Origin: Nocardia fluminea
GTDB taxonomy: Bacteria; Actinomycetota; Actinomycetes; Mycobacteriales; Mycobacteriaceae
Direction: 5' to 3'
Length of the DNA stretch: 64,000 nt
Assembly: GCF_002846365.1 (NCBI RefSeq)
Contig: NZ_PJMW01000002.1
Span: 4,464,001 to 4,528,000, forward strand
Part shown: positions 52,820-62,071 of the stretch, piece after piece
Layout: each line of letters begins with the position of its first letter
Position numbering within the stretch: the first letter of the stretch is position 1
Notes under the pieces: generated by a model
Seen by the model: the letters and a program-made list of their open reading frames with translations, nothing else
Databases searched by the model: none
What the model was told of the DNA's origin: nothing
Translations under genes and position numbers: made by a program

Positions 52820-55039
52820 ATGACCATCACACCACTGGACACCCTCGAGTTCGACGGTGAGCCCTTCGATGTCCTCGCCTGGTCGCTGGCACTGGAGCCG
52901 GCCACCAGCCCCGCACCCCGATCGTCCACGGCCCCGGCGGTACCCGCGGTACGACCCACCACCGCACCGGCGTCGTCGGTCACCGCACCGGTGCCGTCGA
53001 CCACCGCGCAGGTGTCGGCGGGCAGCCCATCCCCCGACCCCATCGCAGCCCTCCTGCACGAGGTCCGGTCAGAACTGGTGACGGCGCATCTGTCGGCGAT
53101 GGATGTGCAGACCGCGTTGCAGCAGCGCGCGCTGGCCGGTCTCGGTGGCGAACACATCGCCCGGGTCAGTACGGACCTTGCTCCCGCGTCGCCCACCTGG
53201 GCCGAGCAGTCCTTCGCGGTCATGGTGGACTACACCCCGGCAACCGGTCTCGCGGTCTCCGCGGCGCCCGGGCACCCGGTGGTCTTCGAGCTGCCCGCGC
53301 CCGCCACCACCATGAACGCCTTCAAGTTCCTCGCCCGCACACCGATCACCACATTGCGCGGCGCTGACCTCGCCGCGTTGGGCAGGGGCGAGGTAGCCGC
53401 TGTTTTCGGTCCGGCCTACGACCAGGAAGGCGTCAACCCCGCTATCCGGCTGACCGACGGTGCGCACGGCACCCTCACCGAGGTGCTCGAGATCGCCGGA
53501 CGTGAAGGGCCTTGGGCGAGAGGACGATTGCGGGCCGCCGGCCGGATCGAGGGGCACGATCCGGTCACCGCCGCGACCGAGCTCACCTGGCAGGCCGCTC
53601 AGGTCTTCGCGATGCGCGCGGGCCTGCAACTGTGCCTGGCCGGGGCCCGATTCCAGGCGGGCGAGCCCTTCGAGGTGACCGTGTCCGCGCCGATGACAGG
53701 CCCCGTGGAGCTGACCGCCGACGTGGTCCAGATCGACCTGCTCCCGCGTCCCTGGCTCCGGATCAACACCGAGATCCGGTGCGCGGGACAGGTGGTGGCG
53801 CGTGTGCACGGCCTCACCCTCGAGGTCGCCGAAGAACCGGGTCTGCCGATCGGTCCCGAGGCCGGCGGCGAGATCCCCCGATTCCTCGGCCGCCGCAACG
53901 CCTTCGGTCAGCGCGCGCTGCTGGGCGAGTTCCACATGACCCACAGCGCCCGTGGCGATCTCGGTATCGCGCTCGGCCCGGAGTTCTCGGCCTACGCCGG
54001 TCGCCGGGCCACCCGCATGCCCAACCACGGACTCCAGCTCTGCGACCGGGTGATGGCCGTCGACGGCCGACGTGGACAGCTCGACGCGGGCAGCTCGCAC
54101 ACCGAGTACGACTCACCCGCCGACTCCTGGTACTACCTCGAATCGGCCAACGCGTCCATGCCCAACGTCGTCTACATGGAGACCTCGCTGCAATCGGCGT
54201 TGCTACTCGGCTACTTCCTCGGCGCGACCCTCACCTCGCCCGGGGAGGACTTCAGCCTGCGCAATCTCGACGGTTCCGCGACCGTACTGCGCGAGGTGGA
54301 CTTGCGCGACAAGACGATTCAGCAGACCAGCAGGCTGATCGACACCACCGTCCTGGTCGGCGTCGTGCTGCAGACGTTCTCCTACGAACTCGCGGTGGAC
54401 GGCGAACCGTTCTACGCGGGGGAGTCGCTGTTCGGGTTCTTCAATGCCCCGGCGCTGGCGAACCAGAACGGGCTCGACAACGGCGAGTTCGTGCCGACGT
54501 GGCTCGACAGCCAGGAGCACCGGCCCGCTGTCCGCGTGATCGACGTGGCGGCCAGGCGGGCCGCGGGCACCGGCTTGCCGTGCGCGGTCGGGCATCTGGC
54601 GATGCTCGACCGCATCGAGACCGTCGACAGCGCGGGCGCCTTCGGACTCGGCTACCTGCGCGCCACCCGCGCGGTCGCCGCCGACGACTGGTTCTTCGGC
54701 TACCACTTCCACCTCGACCCGGTGATGCCGGGATCGCTCGGGGTCGAGGCGGTGATCCAGGCGATGCAGGAGTGGACGATCGACTCCGGCCTCGCCGCTG
54801 AGCTCCTCGCGCCGGAATTCGTGCTCCCGGTCGGCGTATCGCTGTCGTGGCGGTATCGCGGGCAGATTCTGGCGACCGACGAGCGGATGACGCTCGAGGT
54901 GCACATCAAGAGCGTCGAACGGCGCCGTGGCCGGATCCGGGTGATCGCCGACGCGAGCGTCTGGAAACCGAGCATGCGGATCTACGAACTCACCGATGTC
55001 GCCGTGGAGTTGCGCGATGCCGACGCCCAACCCTGGTGA
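52820..55039 (+). CDS. PfaC-like tandem FabA-type dehydratase without KS/chain-length factor
   Basis: The 739-aa product matches only the C-terminal, dehydratase part of PfaC. After a Pro/Ala/Ser/Thr-rich N-terminus (about 25-70) come hotdog units. One has EVAAVFGPAYDQ; one has SWYYLESANASMPNVVYMET and FSLRNLDGSATVLREVDLRD but no catalytic His at the usual place; the last has WFFGYHFHLDPVMPGSLGVE with His629 and Glu643 as the FabA-like active site. It dehydrates hydroxyacyl-ACP and may place cis double bonds. The KS and chain-length-factor domains of canonical PfaC are missing. ATG 52820 has GGAG five bases upstream; GTG 52787, overlapping the synthase stop, is an alternative. Confidence 0.85.
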   Translation: MTITPLDTLEFDGEPFDVLAWSLALEPATSPAPRSSTAPAVPAVRPTTAPASSVTAPVPSTTAQVSAGSPSPDPIAALLHEVRSELVTAHLSAMDVQTALQQRALAGLGGEHIARVSTDLAPASPTWAEQSFAVMVDYTPATGLAVSAAPGHPVVFELPAPATTMNAFKFLARTPITTLRGADLAALGRGEVAAVFGPAYDQEGVNPAIRLTDGAHGTLTEVLEIAGREGPWARGRLRAAGRIEGHDPVTAATELTWQAAQVFAMRAGLQLCLAGARFQAGEPFEVTVSAPMTGPVELTADVVQIDLLPRPWLRINTEIRCAGQVVARVHGLTLEVAEEPGLPIGPEAGGEIPRFLGRRNAFGQRALLGEFHMTHSARGDLGIALGPEFSAYAGRRATRMPNHGLQLCDRVMAVDGRRGQLDAGSSHTEYDSPADSWYYLESANASMPNVVYMETSLQSALLLGYFLGATLTSPGEDFSLRNLDGSATVLREVDLRDKTIQQTSRLIDTTVLVGVVLQTFSYELAVDGEPFYAGESLFGFFNAPALANQNGLDNGEFVPTWLDSQEHRPAVRVIDVAARRAAGTGLPCAVGHLAMLDRIETVDSAGAFGLGYLRATRAVAADDWFFGYHFHLDPVMPGSLGVEAVIQAMQEWTIDSGLAAELLAPEFVLPVGVSLSWRYRGQILATDERMTLEVHIKSVERRRGRIRVIADASVWKPSMRIYELTDVAVELRDADAQPW

Positions 55040-56270
55040 GACGCAAGTGCATCCGGTGACGGACGCCGACACCGGGCCGTCGTCCATCCGGTGGCTGCCG
55101 ATCCTGGTGCTCGCCCTCGGCGCGTTCTGCGCGGGAACCGACAACTATCTCGTCGCCGGCGTACTGGCACCGATGGCGGCGGATCTGCGGGTGTCCGTCG
55201 CCGGTGCCGGACTGTTCGTCACCGGCTACTCGCTGGCCTACGCCCTCGCCGCACCGGTGGTGGTCACCGTGCTGCGGGTGCGCTCGCCACGGCGACTGCT
55301 GCTGGCCGCGATCGCGCTGTTCGCCGTCGTCAATCTGCTCGCCGCGGTGGCCTGGTCACCGTGGGTGATGGCAGCCGCTCGCATCGCGGCCGGGTGCGTC
55401 GCCGGAATCTACGTACCGCTGGCCGGCGCGGCGGCGGCCGGGATGGCCACGGCGGATCGTCGAGGACGGGCGCTGGCGGTCATCCTGGGCGGCATCTCGA
55501 TCGCCACGGTGGCCGGTGTGCCGCTGGGGGTGTGGGTCGCCGGATTGTCGTCGTGGCGGATGGCGTTCGTCGTCGTCGCCGTGGTGGCGCTGCTCACCAC
55601 CGCCGGTGTGGCGCTGACGGTTCCGTCGGGCGACACCACGCCCGTGGTGTCGCCGCGGCAGCGACTCGCACCCTTGCGGCACCCACCGGTGTGGCTGGGG
55701 CTCGCGGTGACGATCTCGGGCATGACCGCGGGATTGATGATCTTCACCTATGTGGGCCCGATCTACGCCGAGGTCCCGGCGGTGGGAGCGGGTTACGTCG
55801 GCGCGCTGATCATGGCGCACGGCGTCGGGGCGATGTTCGGCCTGTGGGGCGGCAGTGTGCTGGTCGACCGGTTCGGCGCCAGGCCGGTCCTGCTCGGAGC
55901 GCTGACGATCTTCACCGCGAACCTGGCCTGGCAGCCGATCGCCGCGCACACCCTGGCGACCACCCTCGCGTTCGTCACGGTGTGGGGCGTGGTCGGCTGG
56001 GCCTTCCTGCCCGCGCAGCAGCACAGCATGATCGCCGGCGCCGCCCCAGAGCAGGCACCGATGTTGTTGTCGCTCAACGGTTCGGCGATGTATCTCGGGG
56101 CCGCACTCGGCTCGGCGATCGGTGGAGCCGTCATCGCGGTCTTCGGAGCCGATCACCTCTGGATGTTCGCCACCGGTTTCGGCGCGATCAGTGTCGCGCT
56201 GTCGCTGGTCCGTCATAAACAATTCCGATCCGGCGATCGGCGATTGTCACACGCCGTCGCCGACCGCTGA
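55017..56270 (+). CDS. MFS transporter (AraJ/DHA1-like)
   Basis: The 417-aa protein has twelve predicted helices, NYLVAGVLAPMAADLRVSVA in the first helix region (typical of the drug:H+ antiporter-1 group) and ADRRGRALAVILGG in the loop-2/3 position. ATG 55017 has GGAG eight bases upstream and lies 23 bases inside the dehydratase gene, so it is translationally coupled to the synthase. It probably exports the pathway product or protects against it. Confidence 0.85.
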   Translation: MPTPNPGETQVHPVTDADTGPSSIRWLPILVLALGAFCAGTDNYLVAGVLAPMAADLRVSVAGAGLFVTGYSLAYALAAPVVVTVLRVRSPRRLLLAAIALFAVVNLLAAVAWSPWVMAAARIAAGCVAGIYVPLAGAAAAGMATADRRGRALAVILGGISIATVAGVPLGVWVAGLSSWRMAFVVVAVVALLTTAGVALTVPSGDTTPVVSPRQRLAPLRHPPVWLGLAVTISGMTAGLMIFTYVGPIYAEVPAVGAGYVGALIMAHGVGAMFGLWGGSVLVDRFGARPVLLGALTIFTANLAWQPIAAHTLATTLAFVTVWGVVGWAFLPAQQHSMIAGAAPEQAPMLLSLNGSAMYLGAALGSAIGGAVIAVFGADHLWMFATGFGAISVALSLVRHKQFRSGDRRLSHAVADR

Positions 56271-56330
56271 AACATGGTTACGGTAATACTGTCGCGCCCG
56301 GTTTCGCTACCGCTGAGGTGAATTGGACAA

Positions 56331-57248
56331 ATGAATCCCGATCCGCGCAGAAAAACGATCAGTAGTCCCTATATTCATCGACTGCAACGACGTCACTTCC
56401 TCCTGTTCGACATTCTCCCGATCATCGGTACCGTCGTAGCTTTCGCCTTCTTGCTGGTCCGGCCCTTCGGTGTGCTGGAATTAGCTCTGCTGTTCGGGAT
56501 GTGGCTGCTCACCGGACTCGGTGTCACCGTCGGTTATCACCGGCTGTTCACCCACCGCACGTTCAAGGCGGCGCCGTGGGTGACGTGGGTGCTCGCGATC
56601 CTCGGTTCGATGGCGGGCCAGGGCCCGGTCATCTCCTGGGTGGCGCTGCACCGGCGCCACCACGAGTACAGCGACCGCGAAGGCGATCCGCACTCACCCA
56701 ACCTCGCCGGTGACGGCCTGCGCGGCGCCCTGCGCGGCCTGGCCCACTCGCATTTCCTGTGGATGCGCCGTCACGAGTATCCGAACGTGGTGCACTACGC
56801 ACCCGATCTGATCAAGGACCGCAACCTCGTCCGCATCGCCCGCCTCTACTACTACTGGGTGGCGCTCGGGCTGCTGATCCCGGCCGTGATCGGCGGCCTG
56901 GTCTCGATGAGCTGGACCGGCGCGGTCGCCGGCCTGTTCTGGGGCGGGCTGGTGCGCATCTTCGTGCTCGAGCACATCGTGTGGGCGATCAATTCGTTCC
57001 TGCACATGTTCGGCACCCGTCGCTACGAATCCCGCGAGAACAGCCATAACGGTGGCGTCTTCGCCCTGGCGACGCTGGGGGAGTCGTGGCACAACAATCA
57101 CCACGCGTTTCCCGAGTCGCCCTCTTTCGGGTTGGACTGGTATCGGCTCGACCCCGGTTTCTGGCTCATCCGGACACTGGCTTTCTGTGGTCTCGCCTGG
57201 GACCTGAAAATGCCCTCCGCCGAACGCATGGCAGCCAAGCGAATCTAA
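56331..57248 (+). CDS. Membrane-bound fatty-acyl desaturase
   Basis: The 305-aa di-iron desaturase has the three histidine boxes: HRLFTH (70-75), HRRHH (107-111) and HNNHH (254-258). Four to five hydrophobic segments are placed as in Delta9 acyl-CoA/acyl-lipid desaturases. It introduces a cis double bond using oxygen and electrons from a reductase; the PDR-type reductase at 26006 or a host ferredoxin could supply them. It is separated from the MFS gene by 60 bases and followed after 12 bases by an ACP, so an ACP-bound substrate is plausible. Confidence 0.9.
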   Translation: MNPDPRRKTISSPYIHRLQRRHFLLFDILPIIGTVVAFAFLLVRPFGVLELALLFGMWLLTGLGVTVGYHRLFTHRTFKAAPWVTWVLAILGSMAGQGPVISWVALHRRHHEYSDREGDPHSPNLAGDGLRGALRGLAHSHFLWMRRHEYPNVVHYAPDLIKDRNLVRIARLYYYWVALGLLIPAVIGGLVSMSWTGAVAGLFWGGLVRIFVLEHIVWAINSFLHMFGTRRYESRENSHNGGVFALATLGESWHNNHHAFPESPSFGLDWYRLDPGFWLIRTLAFCGLAWDLKMPSAERMAAKRI

Positions 57249-57260
57249 GGAATTCTCACC

Positions 57261-57518
57261 GTGGATACGAGTAAAGAAGCCATTGTCACCTGGTGCCAGG
57301 AATACCTCGCGGGTCTGCTCGAGGTACCGGCCGCCACCATTGATCCGGCCACCGATTTCGACCACCTCGGCATCGACTCGGCCCTCGCCGTGGCGCTGCT
57401 GATCGAGGTCGAGGACCGCTACGGCGTCGATCTGGCGCCCGAGGACCTGTTCGACAACCCGAACCTCGATGCCGTCGCCGCCTACCTGCACGAGCAGAGC
57501 CGGCGGAGCGTGGGGTAG
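57261..57518 (+). CDS. Stand-alone acyl carrier protein
   Basis: The 85-aa ACP has the phosphopantetheine site DHLGIDSAL (Ser40), differing from the LGVDSIKR carriers of the synthase. It sits between the desaturase and the methyltransferase, two bases before the latter. It is the natural acceptor of the acyl-AMP made by the downstream FAAL and would present that chain to the tailoring enzymes. Confidence 0.9.
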   Translation: MDTSKEAIVTWCQEYLAGLLEVPAATIDPATDFDHLGIDSALAVALLIEVEDRYGVDLAPEDLFDNPNLDAVAAYLHEQSRRSVG

Positions 57519-57520
57519 CG

Positions 57521-58414
57521 ATGTCGGTGCATATCGAGCGGTCCGTCGCGGCCGCAGCAGCGATCCGTCATCATTACGACGCGGGCAACGACTTCTATCG
57601 CCTCTGGCTCGACGAGTCGCTGTCCTACTCCTGCGCCCTGCGCGAGAACCCCGACGACACAATGGAACTCGCCCAGGACCGCAAACTGCGTTACCACCTG
57701 GACGCGATCGACGCCGAGCACGCCGCCGCCGTCCTCGATATCGGTTGCGGGTGGGGCGCGATCCTCGAACGCGCGGCCGGCGCCGGGGTGGCCAGGTCCG
57801 TCGGACTGACACTGAGTCCCCAACAGGCCGAGTTCGTCCGCTCGCGCGCCTGCCCCGGCGTCGAGGTGCGGACCGAGAACTGGCTGCACTACGAGCCGGA
57901 CACCCGATTCGACGGCATCATCTCGATCGGCGCTTTCGAACACTTCGCGACCCCCGACGATTCGCCGGCCGAGAAGATCGGTGTGTACCGGGACTTCTTC
58001 ACCCGGTGCCGCGACTGGCTCGAGCCGGACGGCGCGCTGTCGCTGCAGACCATCGCCTACGCGAACATGTCTCGCGACCAGGCCAGCGCGTTCATGCAGC
58101 AGGAGATCTTCCCCGACGCCGACCTGCCGACCCTGGCCGAGATCACGGCCGCGGCCGAGGGCCTGTTCGAGGTGCGCTCGATCAGCAACGGGCGCCTCGA
58201 CTACGCCTGGACGTGTGAACAGTGGGCGCGCAGGCTGCGCGCGAACCGCGCCGAAGCCGTCGAGCTCGTCGGCGCCGATGTGGTCGCCCGCTACGAGCGC
58301 TATCTGAAGCTGTCGGCGCTCGGCTTCCGGATGGGCAAGATCGGCCTGCTGCGGCTGGTGCTGGTGCCCTACCGCACCGGATTCTTCACTCCGCGTCGCG
58401 GGCGGCCGGCATGA
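57521..58414 (+). CDS. Cyclopropane-fatty-acid-synthase-type SAM methyltransferase
   Basis: The 297-aa enzyme resembles mycolic-acid cyclopropane synthases (about 290 aa). Features are HHYDAGNDFYRLWLDESLSY followed by SCAL, the SAM-binding VLDIGCGWG (71-79), GIISIGAFEHF and a C-terminal PYRTGFFTP. The family adds a methylene or methyl to a cis double bond of a lipid chain using S-adenosylmethionine. Placement directly after desaturase and ACP suggests that the double bond made by the desaturase is its target. The sequence overlaps the next ATG. Confidence 0.9.
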   Translation: MSVHIERSVAAAAAIRHHYDAGNDFYRLWLDESLSYSCALRENPDDTMELAQDRKLRYHLDAIDAEHAAAVLDIGCGWGAILERAAGAGVARSVGLTLSPQQAEFVRSRACPGVEVRTENWLHYEPDTRFDGIISIGAFEHFATPDDSPAEKIGVYRDFFTRCRDWLEPDGALSLQTIAYANMSRDQASAFMQQEIFPDADLPTLAEITAAAEGLFEVRSISNGRLDYAWTCEQWARRLRANRAEAVELVGADVVARYERYLKLSALGFRMGKIGLLRLVLVPYRTGFFTPRRGRPA

Positions 58415-59670
58415 CCACGCACCCGCCCGAACCCGTCGCGCCGGCCAGGACCCGGGTTCGCTTCAACCCGTTCAGCGCCGAATTCCGGGACGACCCGTAC
58501 CCGCTCTACCAGCAGCTGCGTGAGGCCGAACCGGTCCACCGGACGCTCGGCATGTGGGTGCTCACCCGGCACGCCGACGTGCGTGGCGTGTTGCACGATC
58601 GCTCGTTCAGCGCCGGACTGATTCCCAGTCTGGTGAGCAGGCAGGCCGAGCGGCTCGGACACTGCAGCGTCGCGCAGATCGAACGTCTCGGCCGTAAGTC
58701 GCTGGTGTTCACCGACAATCCCGATCACGCGCGGTTGCGCGGACTGGTGAACCGGGTGTTCACCGCCCGATCGGTGGAATCGCTGCGACCGCTGGTGACC
58801 CGGGTCGCCGGGGAGCTGATGGAGCGAGCCTGGCGCGACGGTGGCCTCGACGTCATCGCCGACCTCGCCGCGCCACTGCCGGTGGCCGTGCTGTGCGTGT
58901 GGATGGATCTGCCCGAGGAGCTGCGCGACCGGGTCGGGCCGTGGACCCACGACATCCGATTCCTGCTCGAACCCGGGATGATGAAGGCCGGGGACTTCGA
59001 GCGGGTCTGCGCGGTGGTCGAGGAGTTCGCCGCCGCCATCGACGCCGTGTTGCCCGAGCGGCGAGCCCGGCCGGGCACCGATCTGATCAGTCAGTTGCTC
59101 GCCGCGCGGACGGCGGGCGGGGACGTGCTGTCCGACGAGGAGCTGGTGTTCGTCTGCATCATGTGTTTCGTCGCGGGCAACGAGACCACCAAATCGCTGA
59201 TCGGTAACGGAACGTTGGCCCTGTTGCGGCACCCCGAGCAGGCCGCGCTGTTGCGCCGGGGACCGGAGTCGGTCGAGGCGGCGGTCACCGAGGCGCTGCG
59301 CTACGACCCTCCGCTGCAGTTGACCAAGCGCCTGGCCACCCGTGACATCCAGCTCGGCGGTGCCCGGATCTCGGCGGGCGAGCAGATCCTGGTGTGTCTG
59401 GGCGCGGCCAACCGCGACCCCGCCGTGTTCGCCGCGCCCGACGAGTTCGACCTGTCCCGCACCGGCGGTGGACATCTGGGCTTCGGCCACGGTATGCACG
59501 GGTGCCTCGGCGGGCTGCTCGCCGAACTACAGGCACAGGTCGCCTTCGAGTACCTGTTCGTCCGTTCGCGAGACCTGGCACCACGGCCGGTGGAACTCGA
59601 GTGGCAGGACCACAGTTTCATCGTGCGCGGCCTGAAGAGCCTTCCCGTCGTCGTGCGGCGGGCACGATGA
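58411..59670 (+). CDS. Cytochrome P450
   Basis: The 419-aa P450 has the I-helix AGNETT (Asn where His or Asp is usual), the K-helix EALRYDPP and heme loop [10 protein letters not shown] with Cys365. ATG 58411 overlaps the methyltransferase stop. It is more distant from the other two P450s of the locus than they are from each other. A role in hydroxylating or epoxidising the carrier-bound or free acyl chain is inferred from position. Confidence 0.9.
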   Translation: MTTHPPEPVAPARTRVRFNPFSAEFRDDPYPLYQQLREAEPVHRTLGMWVLTRHADVRGVLHDRSFSAGLIPSLVSRQAERLGHCSVAQIERLGRKSLVFTDNPDHARLRGLVNRVFTARSVESLRPLVTRVAGELMERAWRDGGLDVIADLAAPLPVAVLCVWMDLPEELRDRVGPWTHDIRFLLEPGMMKAGDFERVCAVVEEFAAAIDAVLPERRARPGTDLISQLLAARTAGGDVLSDEELVFVCIMCFVAGNETTKSLIGNGTLALLRHPEQAALLRRGPESVEAAVTEALRYDPPLQLTKRLATRDIQLGGARISAGEQILVCLGAANRDPAVFAAPDEFDLSRTGGGHLGFGHGMHGCLGGLLAELQAQVAFEYLFVRSRDLAPRPVELEWQDHSFIVRGLKSLPVVVRRAR

Positions 59671-60404
59671 CGGGCACCGGTGTGGTCAAATCGTGGTTGC
59701 GCGGTGACACCGCGCCCGCGGCGGTGCGACTGGTGTGTATCCCGCACGCAGGCGCCGGGGCATCGTCGTTCAATCGGTGGCCGGACCTGTTCGGTCCGGG
59801 GATCGGGGTGGTGCGCGTCCAGCTCCCCGGCCGTGAGGACGTCGCGCAGCAGCCGCCGCTACACCGCGTGGGCGAGGCGGTCGATGAATTAGCCTGTCAG
59901 ATAACACAATCGGACGAGCCGTCGATGGCGATCTACGGTCACAGCATGGGGGCGCTGATCGCCTATGAACTCGCTCGCGCGCTGACTCTCGCGGGTCGGC
60001 CACCGGTCCACCTGTTCGTCTCCGGGCGCCGCGCACCGCACCTGGCGGCGAGTCGCGCGGTTCTGCATCGCCTGCCCGACAACGACTTCGCCGAGGCGCT
60101 GGCCGCGATGGGAGCGTGGGGCGCGGCGGGCCGCAGCGCGAGCTTCCTGCGCTACGCGCTGCCGCTGACGCGGGCGGATCTGGAGTTGTCGGAGGAGTAC
60201 AGTCACCGCCCGCGACCCAGGCTCACCTGCCCGATCACGACGTTCTACGGCACCGAGGACCCGATCGCCGACCCGGAGGAAGTGTGGGCGTGGGGCGCAC
60301 TGACCGACGGCCCGTTCGCCACGCACGAGTTCACCGGTGATCACCTGTTCCACCATCGACATCGCGCGGCTGTGGCGGCGATCATGACCGCCGCCCTGAC
60401 CTGA
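59667..60404 (+). CDS. Type II thioesterase
   Basis: The 245-aa protein of the GrsT/RifR class has [20 protein letters not shown] (nucleophile Ser93), [11 protein letters not shown] (Asp) and GDHLFHH (His). Type II thioesterases clear wrongly loaded carrier domains in polyketide and peptide assembly, and occasionally release products. Its ATG overlaps the P450 stop. Confidence 0.9.
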   Translation: MTGTGVVKSWLRGDTAPAAVRLVCIPHAGAGASSFNRWPDLFGPGIGVVRVQLPGREDVAQQPPLHRVGEAVDELACQITQSDEPSMAIYGHSMGALIAYELARALTLAGRPPVHLFVSGRRAPHLAASRAVLHRLPDNDFAEALAAMGAWGAAGRSASFLRYALPLTRADLELSEEYSHRPRPRLTCPITTFYGTEDPIADPEEVWAWGALTDGPFATHEFTGDHLFHHRHRAAVAAIMTAALT

Positions 60405-60412
60405 GGACCGAC

Positions 60413-62071
60413 GTGCAGCTCTTTCCCGACATTCTCGCGCGTCGCGCTCTCGACGAGCCGGACCGCATCGCCTACATCTTCCTCGACGACAACGGTGCCG
60501 AACACACCACCACGACCTATCGCGAGCTCCACGACGCAGCGATGGCGGTGGCGGGACTGCTGCGCTCACGGTGTGAACCGGGCGACCGTGCCCTACTGGT
60601 CTTCCCGCAGTGCGTCGAGTTCATCACTGCCTATTTCGGTTGTCTCTACGCGAATATCGTTGCCGTGCCCGTGAATCCGCCGCGGCGCGGCAAGGTCCAG
60701 GACGCGACCCGCGCCATCGTCGCCGATTGCGCCCCCACCGCCGTGCTGACGATCGGCGCGGTGCTCGAGCCCCTGCGGTCGGTGCTCGAGCCGCTCTGTA
60801 CCGCACAGCAGTGGCTGGCCGTCGACGAGTTGCCCACGACGGAGACCGATTTCGCGCCGGCGGCCGCCGATCCGGATTCCGTGGCGTTCCTGCAGTACAC
60901 CTCCGGGTCGACCTCCGCGCCCAAAGGGGTGATGGTGACGCATCGAAACCTCGTGGCCAACGAGGAGATGATCCGGCACAGTTTCGGCCACGACCGCGAG
61001 TCGACCGTCGTCGGCTGGGCGCCGTTCTTCCACGATCAGGGCCTGATCGGGAATGTGCTGCAACCGGTGTACGTCGGCGCGAGCTGTATCCAGATGTCGC
61101 CGACCACCTTCATCCGGCGACCCCTGCGATGGCTCGAGGCCATCTCGCGCTATCGCGCGCACACCAGCGGCGGCCCGAACTTCGCCTTCGACGCCTGTGT
61201 CGCCCGTGCGGCGGCCGGCGAACTGCCCGATCTGGACCTGAGTTCCTGGAAGGTCGCGTTCAACGGTGCCGAGCCGATCCGGGCCGAAACTCTCGACAGA
61301 TTCGCGAAAACTTTTGCCCCGCTGGGGTTCAGCGCCCAGGCGGTGTTCCCGTGCTACGGGCTCGCGGAAGCCACCTTGCTGGTGTCGGCGAGCGGGAAGG
61401 GACGTGGCCCTCGATTGCTGGACGCCGACATCGACGCACTCGCCGATCGACGCTACGTCGCCGCCGCGGTGAACCGGGGTCGCACGCTGGTCGGTTCGGG
61501 AGCGGTACTGCCGGGTGAGGCGCTGCGCATCGTCGACCCGGAGACCGGCGGGCTCTGCCCGCCGGATCGGGCAGGCGAGATCTGGGTGGCGGGTGACCAT
61601 GTCGCCCAGGGCTATCGGGGCCTGCCCGAGGCCACCACCGCGACCTTCCACGCCCGCATCGGCGACGACACCGAGCACACCTACCTGCGCACGGGCGACC
61701 TCGGCCTGGTCGTCGACGACGAACTGTATGTGGTGGGCCGGCTCAAGGACATGATCATCATCCGCGGCCGCAACTACTACCCGCACGACATCGAGCACAC
61801 CGTGGCGCGCGCGCACCCGGCGCTGCGAGCAGGCAGTGGCGCCGCGTTCGCGGTGCCGGGACGCGACGGCGACAAGCTGGTCGTCGTCCAGGAACTCCAG
61901 CGCGACGCCGACGTCGACTCCGACGACATCGTGGGTGCCATCCGGGCGGCGGTGACACAGGAGCACGAACTCGCCTTGGCGGACGTGGTGCTCGCGGCGC
62001 CGGGCACGGTGCAGAAGACCAGCAGCGGAAAGATCATGCGAGCAGCGGCGAGAAAGCGATACCTGCAATGA
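60413..62071 (+). CDS. Fatty-acyl-AMP ligase (FAAL, FadD32-like)
   Basis: The 552-aa ligase has the ATP motif YTSGSTSAPKG (162-172), the FAAL-type context WAPFFHDQGLIGNVLQPVYV, FPCYGLAEATLLVS and the C-terminal RLKDMIIIRGRNYYPHDIEH. FAALs make acyl-adenylates and load them onto an ACP, not CoA. The ACP at 57261 or the PfaA carriers are likely acceptors. GTG 60413 is 8 bases after the thioesterase stop; the gene overlaps the last P450. Confidence 0.9.
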   Translation: MQLFPDILARRALDEPDRIAYIFLDDNGAEHTTTTYRELHDAAMAVAGLLRSRCEPGDRALLVFPQCVEFITAYFGCLYANIVAVPVNPPRRGKVQDATRAIVADCAPTAVLTIGAVLEPLRSVLEPLCTAQQWLAVDELPTTETDFAPAAADPDSVAFLQYTSGSTSAPKGVMVTHRNLVANEEMIRHSFGHDRESTVVGWAPFFHDQGLIGNVLQPVYVGASCIQMSPTTFIRRPLRWLEAISRYRAHTSGGPNFAFDACVARAAAGELPDLDLSSWKVAFNGAEPIRAETLDRFAKTFAPLGFSAQAVFPCYGLAEATLLVSASGKGRGPRLLDADIDALADRRYVAAAVNRGRTLVGSGAVLPGEALRIVDPETGGLCPPDRAGEIWVAGDHVAQGYRGLPEATTATFHARIGDDTEHTYLRTGDLGLVVDDELYVVGRLKDMIIIRGRNYYPHDIEHTVARAHPALRAGSGAAFAVPGRDGDKLVVVQELQRDADVDSDDIVGAIRAAVTQEHELALADVVLAAPGTVQKTSSGKIMRAAARKRYLQ

